Origin: Chloroflexota bacterium
Lineage (GTDB): Bacteria; Chloroflexota; Limnocylindria; Limnocylindrales; CSP1-4
Reading direction: 5' to 3'
Length of the DNA stretch: 64,000 bases
Assembly: GCA_019637815.1 (NCBI GenBank)
Contig: JAHBUZ010000006.1
Location: forward strand, 1 to 64,000
Part shown: positions 1 through 7,911 of the stretch, in pieces
Layout: each line of letters opens with the position of its first letter
Position numbering within the stretch: the stretch's first letter is position 1
The notes under the pieces: generated by a model
What the model was told of the DNA's origin: nothing
Database searches by the model: none
What the model saw: the letters and a program-made list of their open reading frames with translations, nothing else
Made by a program: the position numbers and the translations under genes

Positions 1-1001
1 TGCTCAACGAGCCCAACGGCGCTCTCGATGCCGAGCTCTGGAACGCGATGATCGAGCGAGCCGTGGCACGGATCCGCGAGACGGACCCGGACCGGTGGAT
101 CGTGGTGGGCCCCGTGGACTGGAACGCCATCGGCGCCCTACCCAGCCTGGAGCTCCCGGACGACGATCGGCTCGTGCTCACCGTGCACTACTACGACCCG
201 TTCGAGTTCACCCACCAGGGCGCGGACTGGGTGGATCCCTCGCCACCCACCGGCACGACCTGGACGGGCGAGCAACTGACCCCCGCCGGCGGCTGGGCCG
301 ACTGGTCGTGGGACACCGGCCGCGAGTACGGCTCCGACCTTGCCATCACCTATCGGCAGGGCTGGGCCGGCTACTACCTGGAGGCGGGCTCGCCGGTCAC
401 CGGGTACACGGAGCTCGCCGTGCGGACGTCGGCGGACCGGGATCTCATCGTCGTGTGCGGCCCGTTCGACGGTGCACCCCATGCGAGCATCACGACGGTC
501 GCGGGCGTCGAGACGGCCATCCCGCTCGACGCGTGTGGCGGGATGCCGGTCGTGGAGCGGATCGTGCTCCAGAACGGCACGGACAGCGCCCAGGAGCCGT
601 TCGTGGTCGAGACGCTGGAGCTGCGAGGGCCGGACGGGACGCTGCCGCTGCTGGTGACCGAGCGCGAGGCGATCGCGCAGGCGTTCGACCAGGTGGCTGA
701 CGTCGCCGAGCGTGCCGGCGGCATCCCGGTCCTGGTCGGCGAGTTCGGTGCGTTCGAGGCTGGTGACCTTGACTCCCGGGTGCGCTACACGCGCGCCGTG
801 CGGGGGGCCGTCGAGGCACGCGGCTTCGCGTGGACCTACTGGGAGTTCGGCGCGGGCTTCGGTGTGTACGACATCACCACGGACACCTGGCGGCCGGGGC
901 TCCTCGACGCGCTGCTTGGGGGACTGACCCGACGAGGCGGCCCGCCGTGGAGGTCGCCCGCAGCGGGCGGCGTCGGATCACCCACATCGTGGGCAGGGTG
1001 A
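1..1001 (+). CDS. GH5-family glycoside hydrolase, 5' end outside window
   Basis: The reading frame is open from the first complete codon at base 3, so the N-terminal half lies upstream of the window. The first visible residues are LNEPNG, the GH5 motif with the acid/base Glu (codon 9-11). The nucleophile motif GEFG has its Glu at 741-743, followed by the Trp-rich WTYWEF end of a (beta/alpha)8 barrel. Between them, at about 340-660, is an insert of roughly 100 residues that does not look like barrel sequence and may be a small beta-rich domain. Family knowledge: GH5 enzymes cleave beta-glucans or beta-mannans with retention. Substrate and signal peptide cannot be judged here. Confidence 0.82.
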   Translation, partial: LNEPNGALDAELWNAMIERAVARIRETDPDRWIVVGPVDWNAIGALPSLELPDDDRLVLTVHYYDPFEFTHQGADWVDPSPPTGTTWTGEQLTPAGGWADWSWDTGREYGSDLAITYRQGWAGYYLEAGSPVTGYTELAVRTSADRDLIVVCGPFDGAPHASITTVAGVETAIPLDACGGMPVVERIVLQNGTDSAQEPFVVETLELRGPDGTLPLLVTEREAIAQAFDQVADVAERAGGIPVLVGEFGAFEAGDLDSRVRYTRAVRGAVEARGFAWTYWEFGAGFGVYDITTDTWRPGLLDALLGGLTRRGGPPWRSPAAGGVGSPTSWAG

Positions 1002-1030
1002 TGTCGCTGGCGCGATTCGCGGGGTGGGTC

Positions 1031-1036
1031 TACACT
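1031..1036 (+). promoter_or_regulatory. Candidate -10 box of tRNA-fMet
   Basis: TACACT fits the TANNNT pattern seen before several genes in this window. It ends 5 nt before the mature tRNA 5' end. I see no convincing -35 hexamer 16-18 nt upstream. Confidence 0.45.
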
Positions 1037-1041
1037 ACGCG

Positions 1042-1116
1042 TGCGGGGTGGAGCAGCGGCAGCTCGTCGGGCTCATAACCCGAAGGTCGGCGGTTCGAAT
1101 CCGCCCCCCGCAACCA
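1042..1116 (+). tRNA. Initiator tRNA-fMet (CAU)
   Basis: Full cloverleaf: acceptor TGCGGGG/CCCCGCA, D arm GAGC/GCTC, anticodon arm TCGGG-CTCATAA-CCCGA and T arm GGCGG/CCGCC, with CCA encoded at 1114-1116. The three consecutive G:C pairs next to the CAT anticodon loop are the bacterial initiator hallmark. Position 1:72 is T:A, a weak pair instead of the C-A mismatch of E. coli tRNA-fMet. A TACACT box at 1031-1036 lies 5 nt before the first tRNA base, so the 5' leader must be very short. Confidence 0.96.
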
Positions 1117-1217
1117 AAGATCCCTGACTTGACGGCCCCGTGGATCCCGCCTCCCGGGGTCGTTCCCTTTTCCCGGATCGGTGTGACGCCCTCGATGGAC
1201 GTGGCGCCCGCGCCTGG

Positions 1218-2099
1218 TCAGTCGATCCGCTTCCGGAACCAGTGGTCCGCGTATGGCTCGTGGTGATAGGGCGCGGTCTCCTCGTAGCCCGCCGCGCGAT
1301 ACATCGCGATGGCCTCCACCAACGCCCGGTTGGTGTCCAGGCGGACGACCCGTGCGCCCATCTCCCGTGCGTGGCGCTCCAGCGCATCCAGCAGCCGGCG
1401 CCCCAGGCCGAGGCCGCGGACCCGCTGTTCGAGCCACACGCGCTTGACCTCCATGGTGCCGTCCGGGAGGCGCCGCAGCGCGCCGCACCCCACCGCGTCA
1501 CCGGCCACACGCACGAGGAGCACCCGACCGTCCGGGTCGTCCAGCTCGTGCGGATCGGGCATCGAGCTGCGGGCCGGCTCGAACCCCTCGTCGAAGCGTC
1601 GGTCGAGCTCCGCGGCGTATCGCTCGAAGCAGCGTCGCACCTCGGGATGGGTGACGGGCGCCCGCTCGATGGTCGTGCGCGCCGCGACGAGGAGCCGCTC
1701 CACCTCGCGCATCGCGCTGACGAGTCGGTCACGCTGCGTCGCGTCGAGCGGCGTGAGGAGCGAGCGTGCCATGTCATCCGATCGCCGGTCCAGCTCGCGG
1801 CACTCGGCATCGCCCGCAGGTGTCCGCTCCACTCGCCGGACGCGCGCGTCCGCGGGATCGACCGTGACGCGTACGAGATCCGCTCGCTCCAGCGCACGCA
1901 GCAGTCGACTCACGTAGCCGGCATCCAGGCCCAGCCGCTGTCGGAGCTCCCGCACCGAGATACCGCGCTCGCCGATCTCCCACAGCAGTCGCGCCTCCCC
2001 GAGCGGGCGCGCGCGGCCCAGGAACCGGTCGTCGAGCGCGCCGATCACCTCGGTCACGGTCCGGTCGAAGGAGCGGATGCGAGCGACCTGCGTGTCCAT
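1218..2099 (-). CDS. MarR-type HTH / GNAT acetyltransferase fusion
   Basis: 293 aa. The N-terminal about 140 residues form a MarR-like winged helix (ISVRELRQRLGLDAGYVSRLLRALERADLV, then a wing rich in D/R). The C-terminal half is a GNAT domain with the acetyl-CoA motif VRGLGLGRRLL and the typical NRALVEAIAMYRAAGYEE end. Such fusions are a known family whose acetyl acceptor is usually unknown. The start is at 2099, preceded by TAAGGT (2106-2111) with a 6-nt gap, which suggests a leaderless message. That box sits inside a TGAC-N4-GTCA palindrome, a likely autoregulatory site. It is monocistronic and converges on the tRNA gene. Confidence 0.85.
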   Translation of the reverse strand: MDTQVARIRSFDRTVTEVIGALDDRFLGRARPLGEARLLWEIGERGISVRELRQRLGLDAGYVSRLLRALERADLVRVTVDPADARVRRVERTPAGDAECRELDRRSDDMARSLLTPLDATQRDRLVSAMREVERLLVAARTTIERAPVTHPEVRRCFERYAAELDRRFDEGFEPARSSMPDPHELDDPDGRVLLVRVAGDAVGCGALRRLPDGTMEVKRVWLEQRVRGLGLGRRLLDALERHAREMGARVVRLDTNRALVEAIAMYRAAGYEETAPYHHEPYADHWFRKRID

Positions 2100-2101
2100 C
2101 C

Positions 2102-2115
2102 TTTGACCTTAGTCA
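2102..2115 (-). promoter_or_regulatory. MarR-type operator overlapping -10 box
   Basis: On the minus strand the core TGACTAAGGTCA is a TGAC-N4-GTCA palindrome that contains the TAAGGT candidate -10 box. Its position just upstream of the MarR-GNAT start supports autorepression. This is inferred from symmetry and position only. Confidence 0.45.
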
Positions 2116-2183
2116 GAGGATGGTGGCCCGTCAAGGACCCGCGAGGGTCGCCGTTGGGCCGGCAGAGCGCGCCGTCGGTCGGA

Positions 2184-2227
2184 CCCGCGAGCCGCCGGGC
2201 CGCGCCACGCCCGCGAGCCGCCGGGCC
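2184..2227. repeat. Two perfect 18-bp direct repeats
   Basis: CCCGCGAGCCGCCGGGCC occurs at 2184-2201 and 2210-2227 (26-bp period) in the intergenic stretch between the MarR-GNAT gene and the kinase gene. No coding potential is evident and no function is assigned. Confidence 0.6.
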
Positions 2228-2282
2228 ACGCCCGGGAGCAGACCGCCCACGTCCCGGGATCCGACCGTGTCAGGTCCGGGGA

Positions 2283-2873
2283 TCAGGTCTCGCGTGCCGC
2301 CAGCCAGTCGAGGATCCGGTCGGCCACCGCGTCGGGGTCCAGGTCGTCGACATCCACGATGAGGTCCGCGGCGCGCTGATAGGCCACTGCTCGTGCCTCC
2401 GCCTGACGGGTCAGCCACGCGAGGTCCGTGGCCTCCGCACGACGACCGGCACCCGAGCCGATGCGTGCCCGGAGCGTCTCGGGTCGTGCTCGCAGCCAGA
2501 CCACGGCCACGTCATCCCCGAGCGCGGTCAGCGCGTTCGGGTCCTCCACGATGGCGGCCGCGGCGCCCACGATCGACGGCGTCGGCAGGCGCAGCGCATC
2601 CAGGAGGGCACGGCTCTCGAGCGTATGGAGTGCTGCCTCACCGTCCGTGGCCCGGATCTCGGCCGGCTCACGGCCGCTCATCGCGCGCACCAGCTCGTCG
2701 TTGTCCCGATAGCGACCACCACCGCGTGCCGCGAGCAGCCGGCCGACCGTGGTCTTGCCGGACCCCATCATGCCCAGCAGCACCACGCGGGCATCGGGTG
2801 CCACGGGCGCGGCCGGTCCCGGGGTCACCCCGCTGGATGGGTCGGTGCTGGCGGTGTCGGATCGCTGCTGCAT
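2283..2873 (-). CDS. Shikimate kinase-like P-loop kinase
   Basis: 196 aa from the ATG at 2873. Walker A is GMMGSGKTTVGRLLA and is followed by a short RDNDELVR segment where shikimate kinases carry the substrate-binding DTD motif; the LID-region arginines and the C-terminal adenine-binding region are also recognisable. It probably phosphorylates shikimate or a related small hydroxylated acid. An upstream in-frame GTG at 2924 exists, but it lies inside a strong hairpin (2902-2933) that looks like the terminator of the preceding gene, so the shorter start is preferred. No other aro gene is in the window, so the substrate stays uncertain. Confidence 0.7.
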   Translation of the reverse strand: MQQRSDTASTDPSSGVTPGPAAPVAPDARVVLLGMMGSGKTTVGRLLAARGGGRYRDNDELVRAMSGREPAEIRATDGEAALHTLESRALLDALRLPTPSIVGAAAAIVEDPNALTALGDDVAVVWLRARPETLRARIGSGAGRRAEATDLAWLTRQAEARAVAYQRAADLIVDVDDLDPDAVADRILDWLAARET

Positions 2874-2901
2874 GCGCTCGGGTCGTGGTCCTGTACGTGA
2901 T

Positions 2902-2933
2902 GGAGGCCGGACGGCGATCGCCACCCGGCCTCC
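2902..2933 (-). terminator. Hairpin after CUT1 binding-protein gene
   Basis: GGAGGCCGG (2902-2910) and CCGGCCTCC (2925-2933) form a perfect 9-bp stem with a 14-nt loop, 22 nt past the stop of the binding-protein gene. There is no U-tract. It may end transcription or protect the mRNA 3' end. Confidence 0.6.
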
Positions 2934-2955
2934 GATCGATCCCGAAGGGTACCGC

Positions 2956-4248
2956 CTATGGCGCGGGGCACGCCCCGGTGCTGACGCACGCCTCGGCGAT
3001 CGCGGTCTGGGTGGCCGCGACGTCCCGCGACGTCACGAACACGTTGACGGCGTCCGTGAACGGCGTCAGGAACGCCGGGATGGTCGCCGGCCCGTTGGCC
3101 TGGCTGGGCACGAGCTCGAGGTTGCCGAAGTCCACCATGGCTGCCTGGGAGTACGCGTCATACAGGCTGGTGTCGGCATCCACGCGCGCGGGGATGGAGC
3201 CCTTCTTGGGGTTGAAGGCGTCCTGGCCCTCGACCGAGGCGAGCGTGTCCAGCCACGCGATGGCGTTGTCCTGGTTCTGGATGTCCAGCGGGATCGCGAA
3301 CGAGTCCGTGACCACCGTGAACGTCCCCTCGGTGCCGGGCACGGGTGACCAGCCGAAGTCGGAGCCGGGCGCCCAGCCGTTGGCCGTGAAGTAGCCCTTC
3401 GCCCAGTCGCCCATGACGTTGAACGCGGCACTGCCATCGAGCACCTTGCCCGCGGCCTGGTCCCACGTGAGCGTGGCATGGTCGTCGTTGACGTAGTCGA
3501 GCACCCGACCGAAGGTGGTCAGGGCGTCCGTGACGCGGGAGTCGGTCCAGGGCACGGTGCCGGCCCAGATGCCCCGGTAGTCCTCGGCGCCGAGATGGCT
3601 GAGCAGGATCTGCTCGAACAGGTTGACGTCCTCCCACTTGTCGATGTCGCCGAGGGCGAGTGGGGTGACGCCGGCTGCCTTGAGCGTGTCGGCGGCCGCG
3701 AAGAACGCGTCCCAGTCCGCGGGCGCTTCGATGCCGTGCTCCGCGAGCACCGCCGCGTTGTTCCAGAGGACGCCGTTGCGATGCACGCCCACGGGCACGG
3801 AGTAGGGCGCACCCTCGTAGCTGACGAGGTCGATGATGCCCTGCGGGAACTTGTCGCCCAGGTCGCGCTCCACGTAGAAGTCGGCGAGCGACTGGGTGAA
3901 GCCCGTCGTGACCCACGTGTCGATGAGCTCGGCGCCACCGTGGATCTGGAACGTGTCGGGCGGGTTGCCGCCGGTCATCCGGGTGGCGAGCACCGCGTTG
4001 GCGTTCGAGCCGGCACCGCCGGCGACGACCGCGTTGATGACCTCGATGCCCGGGTGCTGCTGCGCGAACACCTCCTGGATGGCAGCGAGGCCATCCGCCT
4101 CGCCACCGGCCGTCCAGTACGTGAAGATCTCCACCTGGCCACTGCCGGGTGACTGGGCGAGCACGCCGGTGCCCGCCGTGATGATGCCCGCCGCCGCGAG
4201 CGCCGCCACGCCCATCCCGCGGACGTGTGTTCCGAACCGCTGACCCAT
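2956..4248 (-). CDS. CUT1 sugar ABC transporter substrate-binding protein
   Basis: 430 aa with a Sec signal peptide (GMGVAALAAAGIITAGTGVLA-Q). The mature part begins EIFTYWTAGGEADGL and contains GGNPPDTFQIHGG, typical of glucose/mannose-type periplasmic binding proteins of the CUT1 family. The ATG at 4248 has a strong GAGGAG-type ribosome binding site; the frame stays open further upstream, but that part is not protein-like. It is divergent from a GntR regulator and two permeases that should complete the importer. A hairpin follows its stop. No ATPase gene is adjacent. Ligand inferred as a hexose or short glucoside; not proven. Confidence 0.88.
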   Translation of the reverse strand: MGQRFGTHVRGMGVAALAAAGIITAGTGVLAQSPGSGQVEIFTYWTAGGEADGLAAIQEVFAQQHPGIEVINAVVAGGAGSNANAVLATRMTGGNPPDTFQIHGGAELIDTWVTTGFTQSLADFYVERDLGDKFPQGIIDLVSYEGAPYSVPVGVHRNGVLWNNAAVLAEHGIEAPADWDAFFAAADTLKAAGVTPLALGDIDKWEDVNLFEQILLSHLGAEDYRGIWAGTVPWTDSRVTDALTTFGRVLDYVNDDHATLTWDQAAGKVLDGSAAFNVMGDWAKGYFTANGWAPGSDFGWSPVPGTEGTFTVVTDSFAIPLDIQNQDNAIAWLDTLASVEGQDAFNPKKGSIPARVDADTSLYDAYSQAAMVDFGNLELVPSQANGPATIPAFLTPFTDAVNVFVTSRDVAATQTAIAEACVSTGACPAP

Positions 4249-4285
4249 GTGTCGCTCCTGCTCCTCTGGCCTGGGAGTTGCTGGC

Positions 4286-4297
4286 CTTACCGGTAAG
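4286..4297. promoter_or_regulatory. GntR-type operator palindrome
   Basis: CTTACCGGTAAG is a perfect 12-bp palindrome in the short intergenic region between the binding-protein gene and the gntR start. Its place allows control of both directions. The TACACT box at 4312-4317 lies 7 nt before the gntR ATG and would be the -10. Confidence 0.55.
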
Positions 4298-4311
4298 ACC
4301 GGCAATACCAG

Positions 4312-4317
4312 TACACT
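4312..4317 (+). promoter_or_regulatory. -10 box of gntR-permease operon
   Basis: TACACT ends 7 nt before the ATG at 4325, so transcription should begin at or next to the start codon (leaderless). No ribosome binding site is seen before that ATG. Confidence 0.5.
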
Positions 4318-4324
4318 AGCGGCC

Positions 4325-5188
4325 ATGTCAATGCGTACCCGACCGGCCGTGCAGGTCCCGCCCGCGCGCCCGCCGATCCCCGCCGTCCCGGCCGGCCGCG
4401 CGACGGCCGGACCGCCGAGCGCCGATGGCGTCGTGCGCGCGATGTCCGACGAGATCATGTCGGGCGCGCTCGAGGAGGGGGACCGCCTGCCCTCGGAGCG
4501 GGACCTGGCGTCGCGGTTCGGGGTCGGGCGTCCGCTCATCCGGGAGGCGCTCCGCACCCTCGCGGAGCTGGGCCTCATCGAGACCGTGCCCGCGAGGGGC
4601 ACCTTCGTACGAGCCGGACACGACGTGCGCGGCAATCGGCAGGCGGCCATCGCGATGCGTCGTCGGGGCGTGACCGCCCATGAGCTGTCCGAGGCGCGCC
4701 TGATGCTCGAGACCGCGACCGCCGCCCAGGCGGCCCAGCGCGCCGAGCCCGGCGATATCACGGACCTGGAGACGATCCTCGATGCGCTCGAGCATGCGAC
4801 GGGCGTCGCCCACGTGGAGCTGGACCTCGCCTTCCACCTGGGCATCGCGAGCGCGGCCCACAACCCGGTCATCGAGATGATGCTGGAGTCCATCGCGGTG
4901 CCCACCGCGGCGCTCATGTTCCGGAGCGTCCGCGATCCACGGGTGATGGAGCGCAGCCAGCCCTACCATCGCATCGCGCTCGACGCCATCCGGGCGCACG
5001 ATCCCTCCGCGGCGTCGGAGGCGATCCGGGCCCACCTCACGGTGGCCCAGGAGCTGTACGGTCCGGACTACGAGCGGAGCGTCGATGAGCTCGCCCGCCA
5101 GGCCCTCGCCCAGCTGGGTGCGCGGACGGGCCTCGACGACCTCGTGGACCGGGTGCTGGGCGGCCGACTCGCATCACGCACGACATGA
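4325..5188 (+). CDS. GntR/FadR-family regulator (FCD domain)
   Basis: 287 aa. The winged helix covers about residues 35-100 (GDRLPSERDLASRFGVGRPLIREALRTLAELGLI). An all-helical FCD ligand domain follows, with the D...H...H pattern in ELDLAFHLGIA and the C-terminal HRIALDAIRAHD segment. FCD regulators usually sense organic acids or sugars and repress neighbouring catabolic genes. It is the first gene of an operon with two CUT1 permeases (4-base ATGA overlap), so it likely controls the sugar importer through the 4286-4297 palindrome. The ATG at 4325 was chosen because of the TACACT box 7 nt upstream. Confidence 0.87.
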   Translation: MSMRTRPAVQVPPARPPIPAVPAGRATAGPPSADGVVRAMSDEIMSGALEEGDRLPSERDLASRFGVGRPLIREALRTLAELGLIETVPARGTFVRAGHDVRGNRQAAIAMRRRGVTAHELSEARLMLETATAAQAAQRAEPGDITDLETILDALEHATGVAHVELDLAFHLGIASAAHNPVIEMMLESIAVPTAALMFRSVRDPRVMERSQPYHRIALDAIRAHDPSAASEAIRAHLTVAQELYGPDYERSVDELARQALAQLGARTGLDDLVDRVLGGRLASRTT

Positions 5189-6153
5189 TCCGACGACAGC
5201 AGCTGTGGGCCGGCATCGTGCTGGTGCCGGCGCTCCTGTCCTCGGCCCTGTTCGTGTACGGCTTCATCGCGTGGACCAGCTACGCCTCGCTCACCGACTG
5301 GAACACCATCCGGCGCGTCTCGGGGTTCCTGCCGCCCGCGCCCTACCTCGGCCTCGACAACTACCAGGCGGTCTTCGCGACGCCCCGGTTCTGGACCAAC
5401 GACGTGTTCGCCAACCTGGTGTTCACGGTCGTGTTCGTGGGTGGCTGCATCCTCGTGGGCCTGCTGCTGGCCATCCTCATCGACCAGCACATCCGCGCCG
5501 AGTCGGTGTTCCGGAGCATCTTCCTGTTCCCCATGGCGCTCTCGTTCGTGGTCACGGGGACGGTCTGGGCGTGGATCCTCAATCCCGTCGAGGGGGTCAA
5601 CGTGCTCCTCGACGGCGTGGGCATCGGCGGTATCCGGGAGACGCTCCTGGGCATCGGTGTGCTGCAACCGCTGTGGCACACGCTCGATGCGCTGCGCGTG
5701 GATCTCATGCGACCGGGCCTCACCGCGGACCCGCGAGCGGTCGTGGGCGCGGTGGCGCTCGCCGCGATCTGGCAGATGTCCGGGTTCGTGATGGCGCTCT
5801 ATCTGGCCGGCTTGCGGGGTGTCTCCGATGAGCTGCGTGAGGCGGGTCGGGTCGATGGGGCGTCGGAGGTCGCCATCTATCGGCGCATCGTCATCCCGCT
5901 CCTGCGGCCCATCACCGTGAGCGCGATGGTGCTCCTGGGCTATGTCTCGCTCAAGATGTTCGACCTGGTGTTCGTGCTCACGCGGGGTGGTCCGGCCCTC
6001 GCCAGCGACCTGCCCTCGATCTTCATGTACGAGACCACCTTCCGGGGCAACCAGTGGGCGCGGGGTGCCGCGGTGGCCGTGCTGATGCTCATCGCATCGG
6101 CGGTCGTCGTGGTGCCCTACCTGCGGTCCGAGCTGCGACGGCGGACCACGTGA
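5185..6153 (+). CDS. CUT1 sugar ABC transporter permease (MalF-like)
   Basis: 322 aa with six hydrophobic segments and the EAA loop EAGRVDGASEVAIYRRIVIPLLRP that docks the ATPase. It overlaps gntR by ATGA and the next permease by GTGA. It should form the channel with the downstream permease and the binding protein at 2956-4248. The N-terminal segment (WAGIVLVPALLSSALFVYG) is typical of the first CUT1 permease of an operon. Confidence 0.88.
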   Translation: MIRRQQLWAGIVLVPALLSSALFVYGFIAWTSYASLTDWNTIRRVSGFLPPAPYLGLDNYQAVFATPRFWTNDVFANLVFTVVFVGGCILVGLLLAILIDQHIRAESVFRSIFLFPMALSFVVTGTVWAWILNPVEGVNVLLDGVGIGGIRETLLGIGVLQPLWHTLDALRVDLMRPGLTADPRAVVGAVALAAIWQMSGFVMALYLAGLRGVSDELREAGRVDGASEVAIYRRIVIPLLRPITVSAMVLLGYVSLKMFDLVFVLTRGGPALASDLPSIFMYETTFRGNQWARGAAVAVLMLIASAVVVVPYLRSELRRRTT

Positions 6154-7058
6154 CGGCGGACCCCATGACGACGCTCGCACCTGCTCGTGGCAGGGCGCCC
6201 GGACCGACCCACCGCCGACGGCCGACCGGTCGGCGCGTCGCGTTGTACGTGCTGCTCATCGGGCTCGCGGCGCTGTACCTGCTGCCGGTCTACGTGGTCC
6301 TCGTGGGCAGCCTCAAGACGCTGCCGGAGGTCAACACGACGAGCATCTGGACGCTTCCCGCGCAGCTGGACCTGGGCGCGTGGGGATCGGCGCTCACGCC
6401 GCCCCTCCAGAACGCCGGTGGCATCGCGCCGGGGCTGGTCAACAGCCTCGTGATGACCATCCCGGCGGTCATCGTGTCGTCCATCTGGGGCGCCATCAAC
6501 GGCTACGCCCTGAGCGCGTGGCGCTTCCGGGGCTCGGAGCTGCTGTTCGGGCTCATCCTGTTCGGGCTGTTCATCCCGTACCAGGCGATCCTCATCCCGC
6601 TGCTCACGAGCCTCCAGGTGATGCGCCTCTACGACTCGCTGGCCGGGCTGGCGCTCGTCCACGTGATCTACGGCCTGCCCATCACCACGCTCATCTTCCG
6701 CAACTTCTACGCCGCGATCCCGTCCGAGCTGTTCGATGCGGCGCGCGTGGATGGCGGCGGCTTCTGGGCCATCTTCCGGCGTGTATACCTGCCCCTGTCG
6801 ATCCCCGGCTTCGTGGTCGTGGGCATCTGGCAGTTCACGTCCATCTGGAACGAGTTCCTGTTCGCGGTGACGCTCACCAGCTCGCCCCGGTCACAACCGG
6901 TGACCGTGTCGCTCCAGAACCTCGCGGGCAGCTTCGCGGCGCAGTACAACGTCCAGATGGCGGGCGCGCTGATGACCGCCCTGCCGACGCTCATCGTGTT
7001 CATCCTGCTCGGCCGCTACTTCGTGCGCGGCCTGCTCGCGGGTTCGCTCAAGGGGTAG
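6150..7058 (+). CDS. CUT1 sugar ABC transporter permease (MalG-like)
   Basis: 302 aa from the GTG that overlaps the previous stop (GTGA); an ATG at 6165 is the alternative. It has six membrane segments, the EAA motif [26 protein letters not shown], and the C-terminal [15 protein letters not shown] ending seen in MalG-type permeases. It ends the operon and converges on the XylG-type gene, with a small hairpin between them. No ATPase follows, so a shared MsmK/MalK-type ATPase elsewhere is inferred. Confidence 0.88.
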   Translation: MTADPMTTLAPARGRAPGPTHRRRPTGRRVALYVLLIGLAALYLLPVYVVLVGSLKTLPEVNTTSIWTLPAQLDLGAWGSALTPPLQNAGGIAPGLVNSLVMTIPAVIVSSIWGAINGYALSAWRFRGSELLFGLILFGLFIPYQAILIPLLTSLQVMRLYDSLAGLALVHVIYGLPITTLIFRNFYAAIPSELFDAARVDGGGFWAIFRRVYLPLSIPGFVVVGIWQFTSIWNEFLFAVTLTSSPRSQPVTVSLQNLAGSFAAQYNVQMAGALMTALPTLIVFILLGRYFVRGLLAGSLKG

Positions 7059-7070
7059 CCCGATCCACGT

Positions 7071-7086
7071 GGCCGCCGTGGCGGCC
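7071..7086. terminator. Possible bidirectional terminator hairpin
   Basis: GGCCGCC-GT-GGCGGCC sits between two convergent transport genes (stops at 7058 and 7089). With realistic loop closure it gives a 6-bp GC stem and a 4-nt loop. Confidence 0.4.
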
Positions 7087-7088
7087 GG

Positions 7089-7910
7089 TCAGTGGAGCTG
7101 CTCCTCCTCCTGGCTGGTGAGGGCGCCGGGCAGCTTGCCCATGATGATCATGCCCAGGACCTCGTCCTTGGTCACGGCGTCCTTGTCCACGGTCCCCACG
7201 AGCTTGCCCTGGAGCATGACCGAGATGCGGTCCGCGAGGTCGAACACGTCGTGGATGTCGTGGCTGATGAGGAAGATGCCCAGACCCTCCCGCTTCAGCT
7301 GCGTGATGAGGTCGCGCACCTGCGCCGTCTCGGCGGGACCCAGCGCGGCCGTCGGCTCGTCCATGATGAGGATGCGTGCGTCGAAGTGGACCGCGCGCGC
7401 GATGGCCACGGACTGCCGCTGGCCGCCCGAGAGGGACTTCACGGGCACCTTGAAGTTCTTGAAGCGCGGGTTCAGCCGGCTGATGACGCCCCGGGTCGCC
7501 GCCTCCATGGCCACGTCATCGAGCGCACCCGTGCGGGTCCGCAGCTCCCGGCCCAGGAACAGGTTCGCCGCTGCATCGAGGTTGTCCGCGAGCGCCAGCG
7601 TCTGGTAGATGGTCTCGATGCCGTAGGCGCGCGCGTCCCGGGGGTTGTGGATGGTCACGGGCTCACCGTTGACCAGGATCTGTCCCGAATCGGCCGGGCG
7701 AGCACCGGACAGGGTCCGGATGAGGGTCGACTTGCCGGCGCCGTTGCCGCCGACGAGCCCCACGACCTCGCCCGGGTACAGGTCCACGCTCACGCCATCG
7801 ACGGCATGCACACCGCCGAACGAGACCCGGATGTCGCGCATCTCCACGAGGGGCCGCCGCTCCTCGACGGGCGTGGCCGGGGCGACGGCTGCTGTCTGTG
7901 TCACGTCCAT
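7089..7910 (-). CDS. CUT2 sugar ABC transporter ATPase, single-domain (XylG/FrcA-like)
   Basis: 273 aa. Walker [10 protein letters not shown] at about residues 54-62, signature [14 protein letters not shown], Walker [14 protein letters not shown], switch His in LISHD. CUT2 ATPases such as XylG and RbsA usually have two fused ATPase domains (about 500 aa); this has one and resembles the FrcA/single-domain type, which would work as a homodimer. It follows the permease gene by one base and belongs to the xylF-xylH-ATPase operon. Substrate inferred as a pentose from the XylF-like binding protein. Confidence 0.87.
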   Translation of the reverse strand: MDVTQTAAVAPATPVEERRPLVEMRDIRVSFGGVHAVDGVSVDLYPGEVVGLVGGNGAGKSTLIRTLSGARPADSGQILVNGEPVTIHNPRDARAYGIETIYQTLALADNLDAAANLFLGRELRTRTGALDDVAMEAATRGVISRLNPRFKNFKVPVKSLSGGQRQSVAIARAVHFDARILIMDEPTAALGPAETAQVRDLITQLKREGLGIFLISHDIHDVFDLADRISVMLQGKLVGTVDKDAVTKDEVLGMIIMGKLPGALTSQEEEQLH

Positions 7911-7911
7911 C

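Noticed and set aside
1140-2900. 586-codon plus-strand open frame
   Set aside because: Antisense to MarR-GNAT and the kinase gene; composition is Arg/His/Pro-rich with no motifs.
2874-2924. GTG at 2924 as kinase start
   Set aside because: It lies inside the terminator-like hairpin of the preceding gene; the ATG at 2873 keeps the full kinase fold.
4249-4917. N-terminal extension of the minus-strand binding-protein frame
   Set aside because: The signal peptide and ribosome binding site place the start at 4248; the extension is antisense to gntR.
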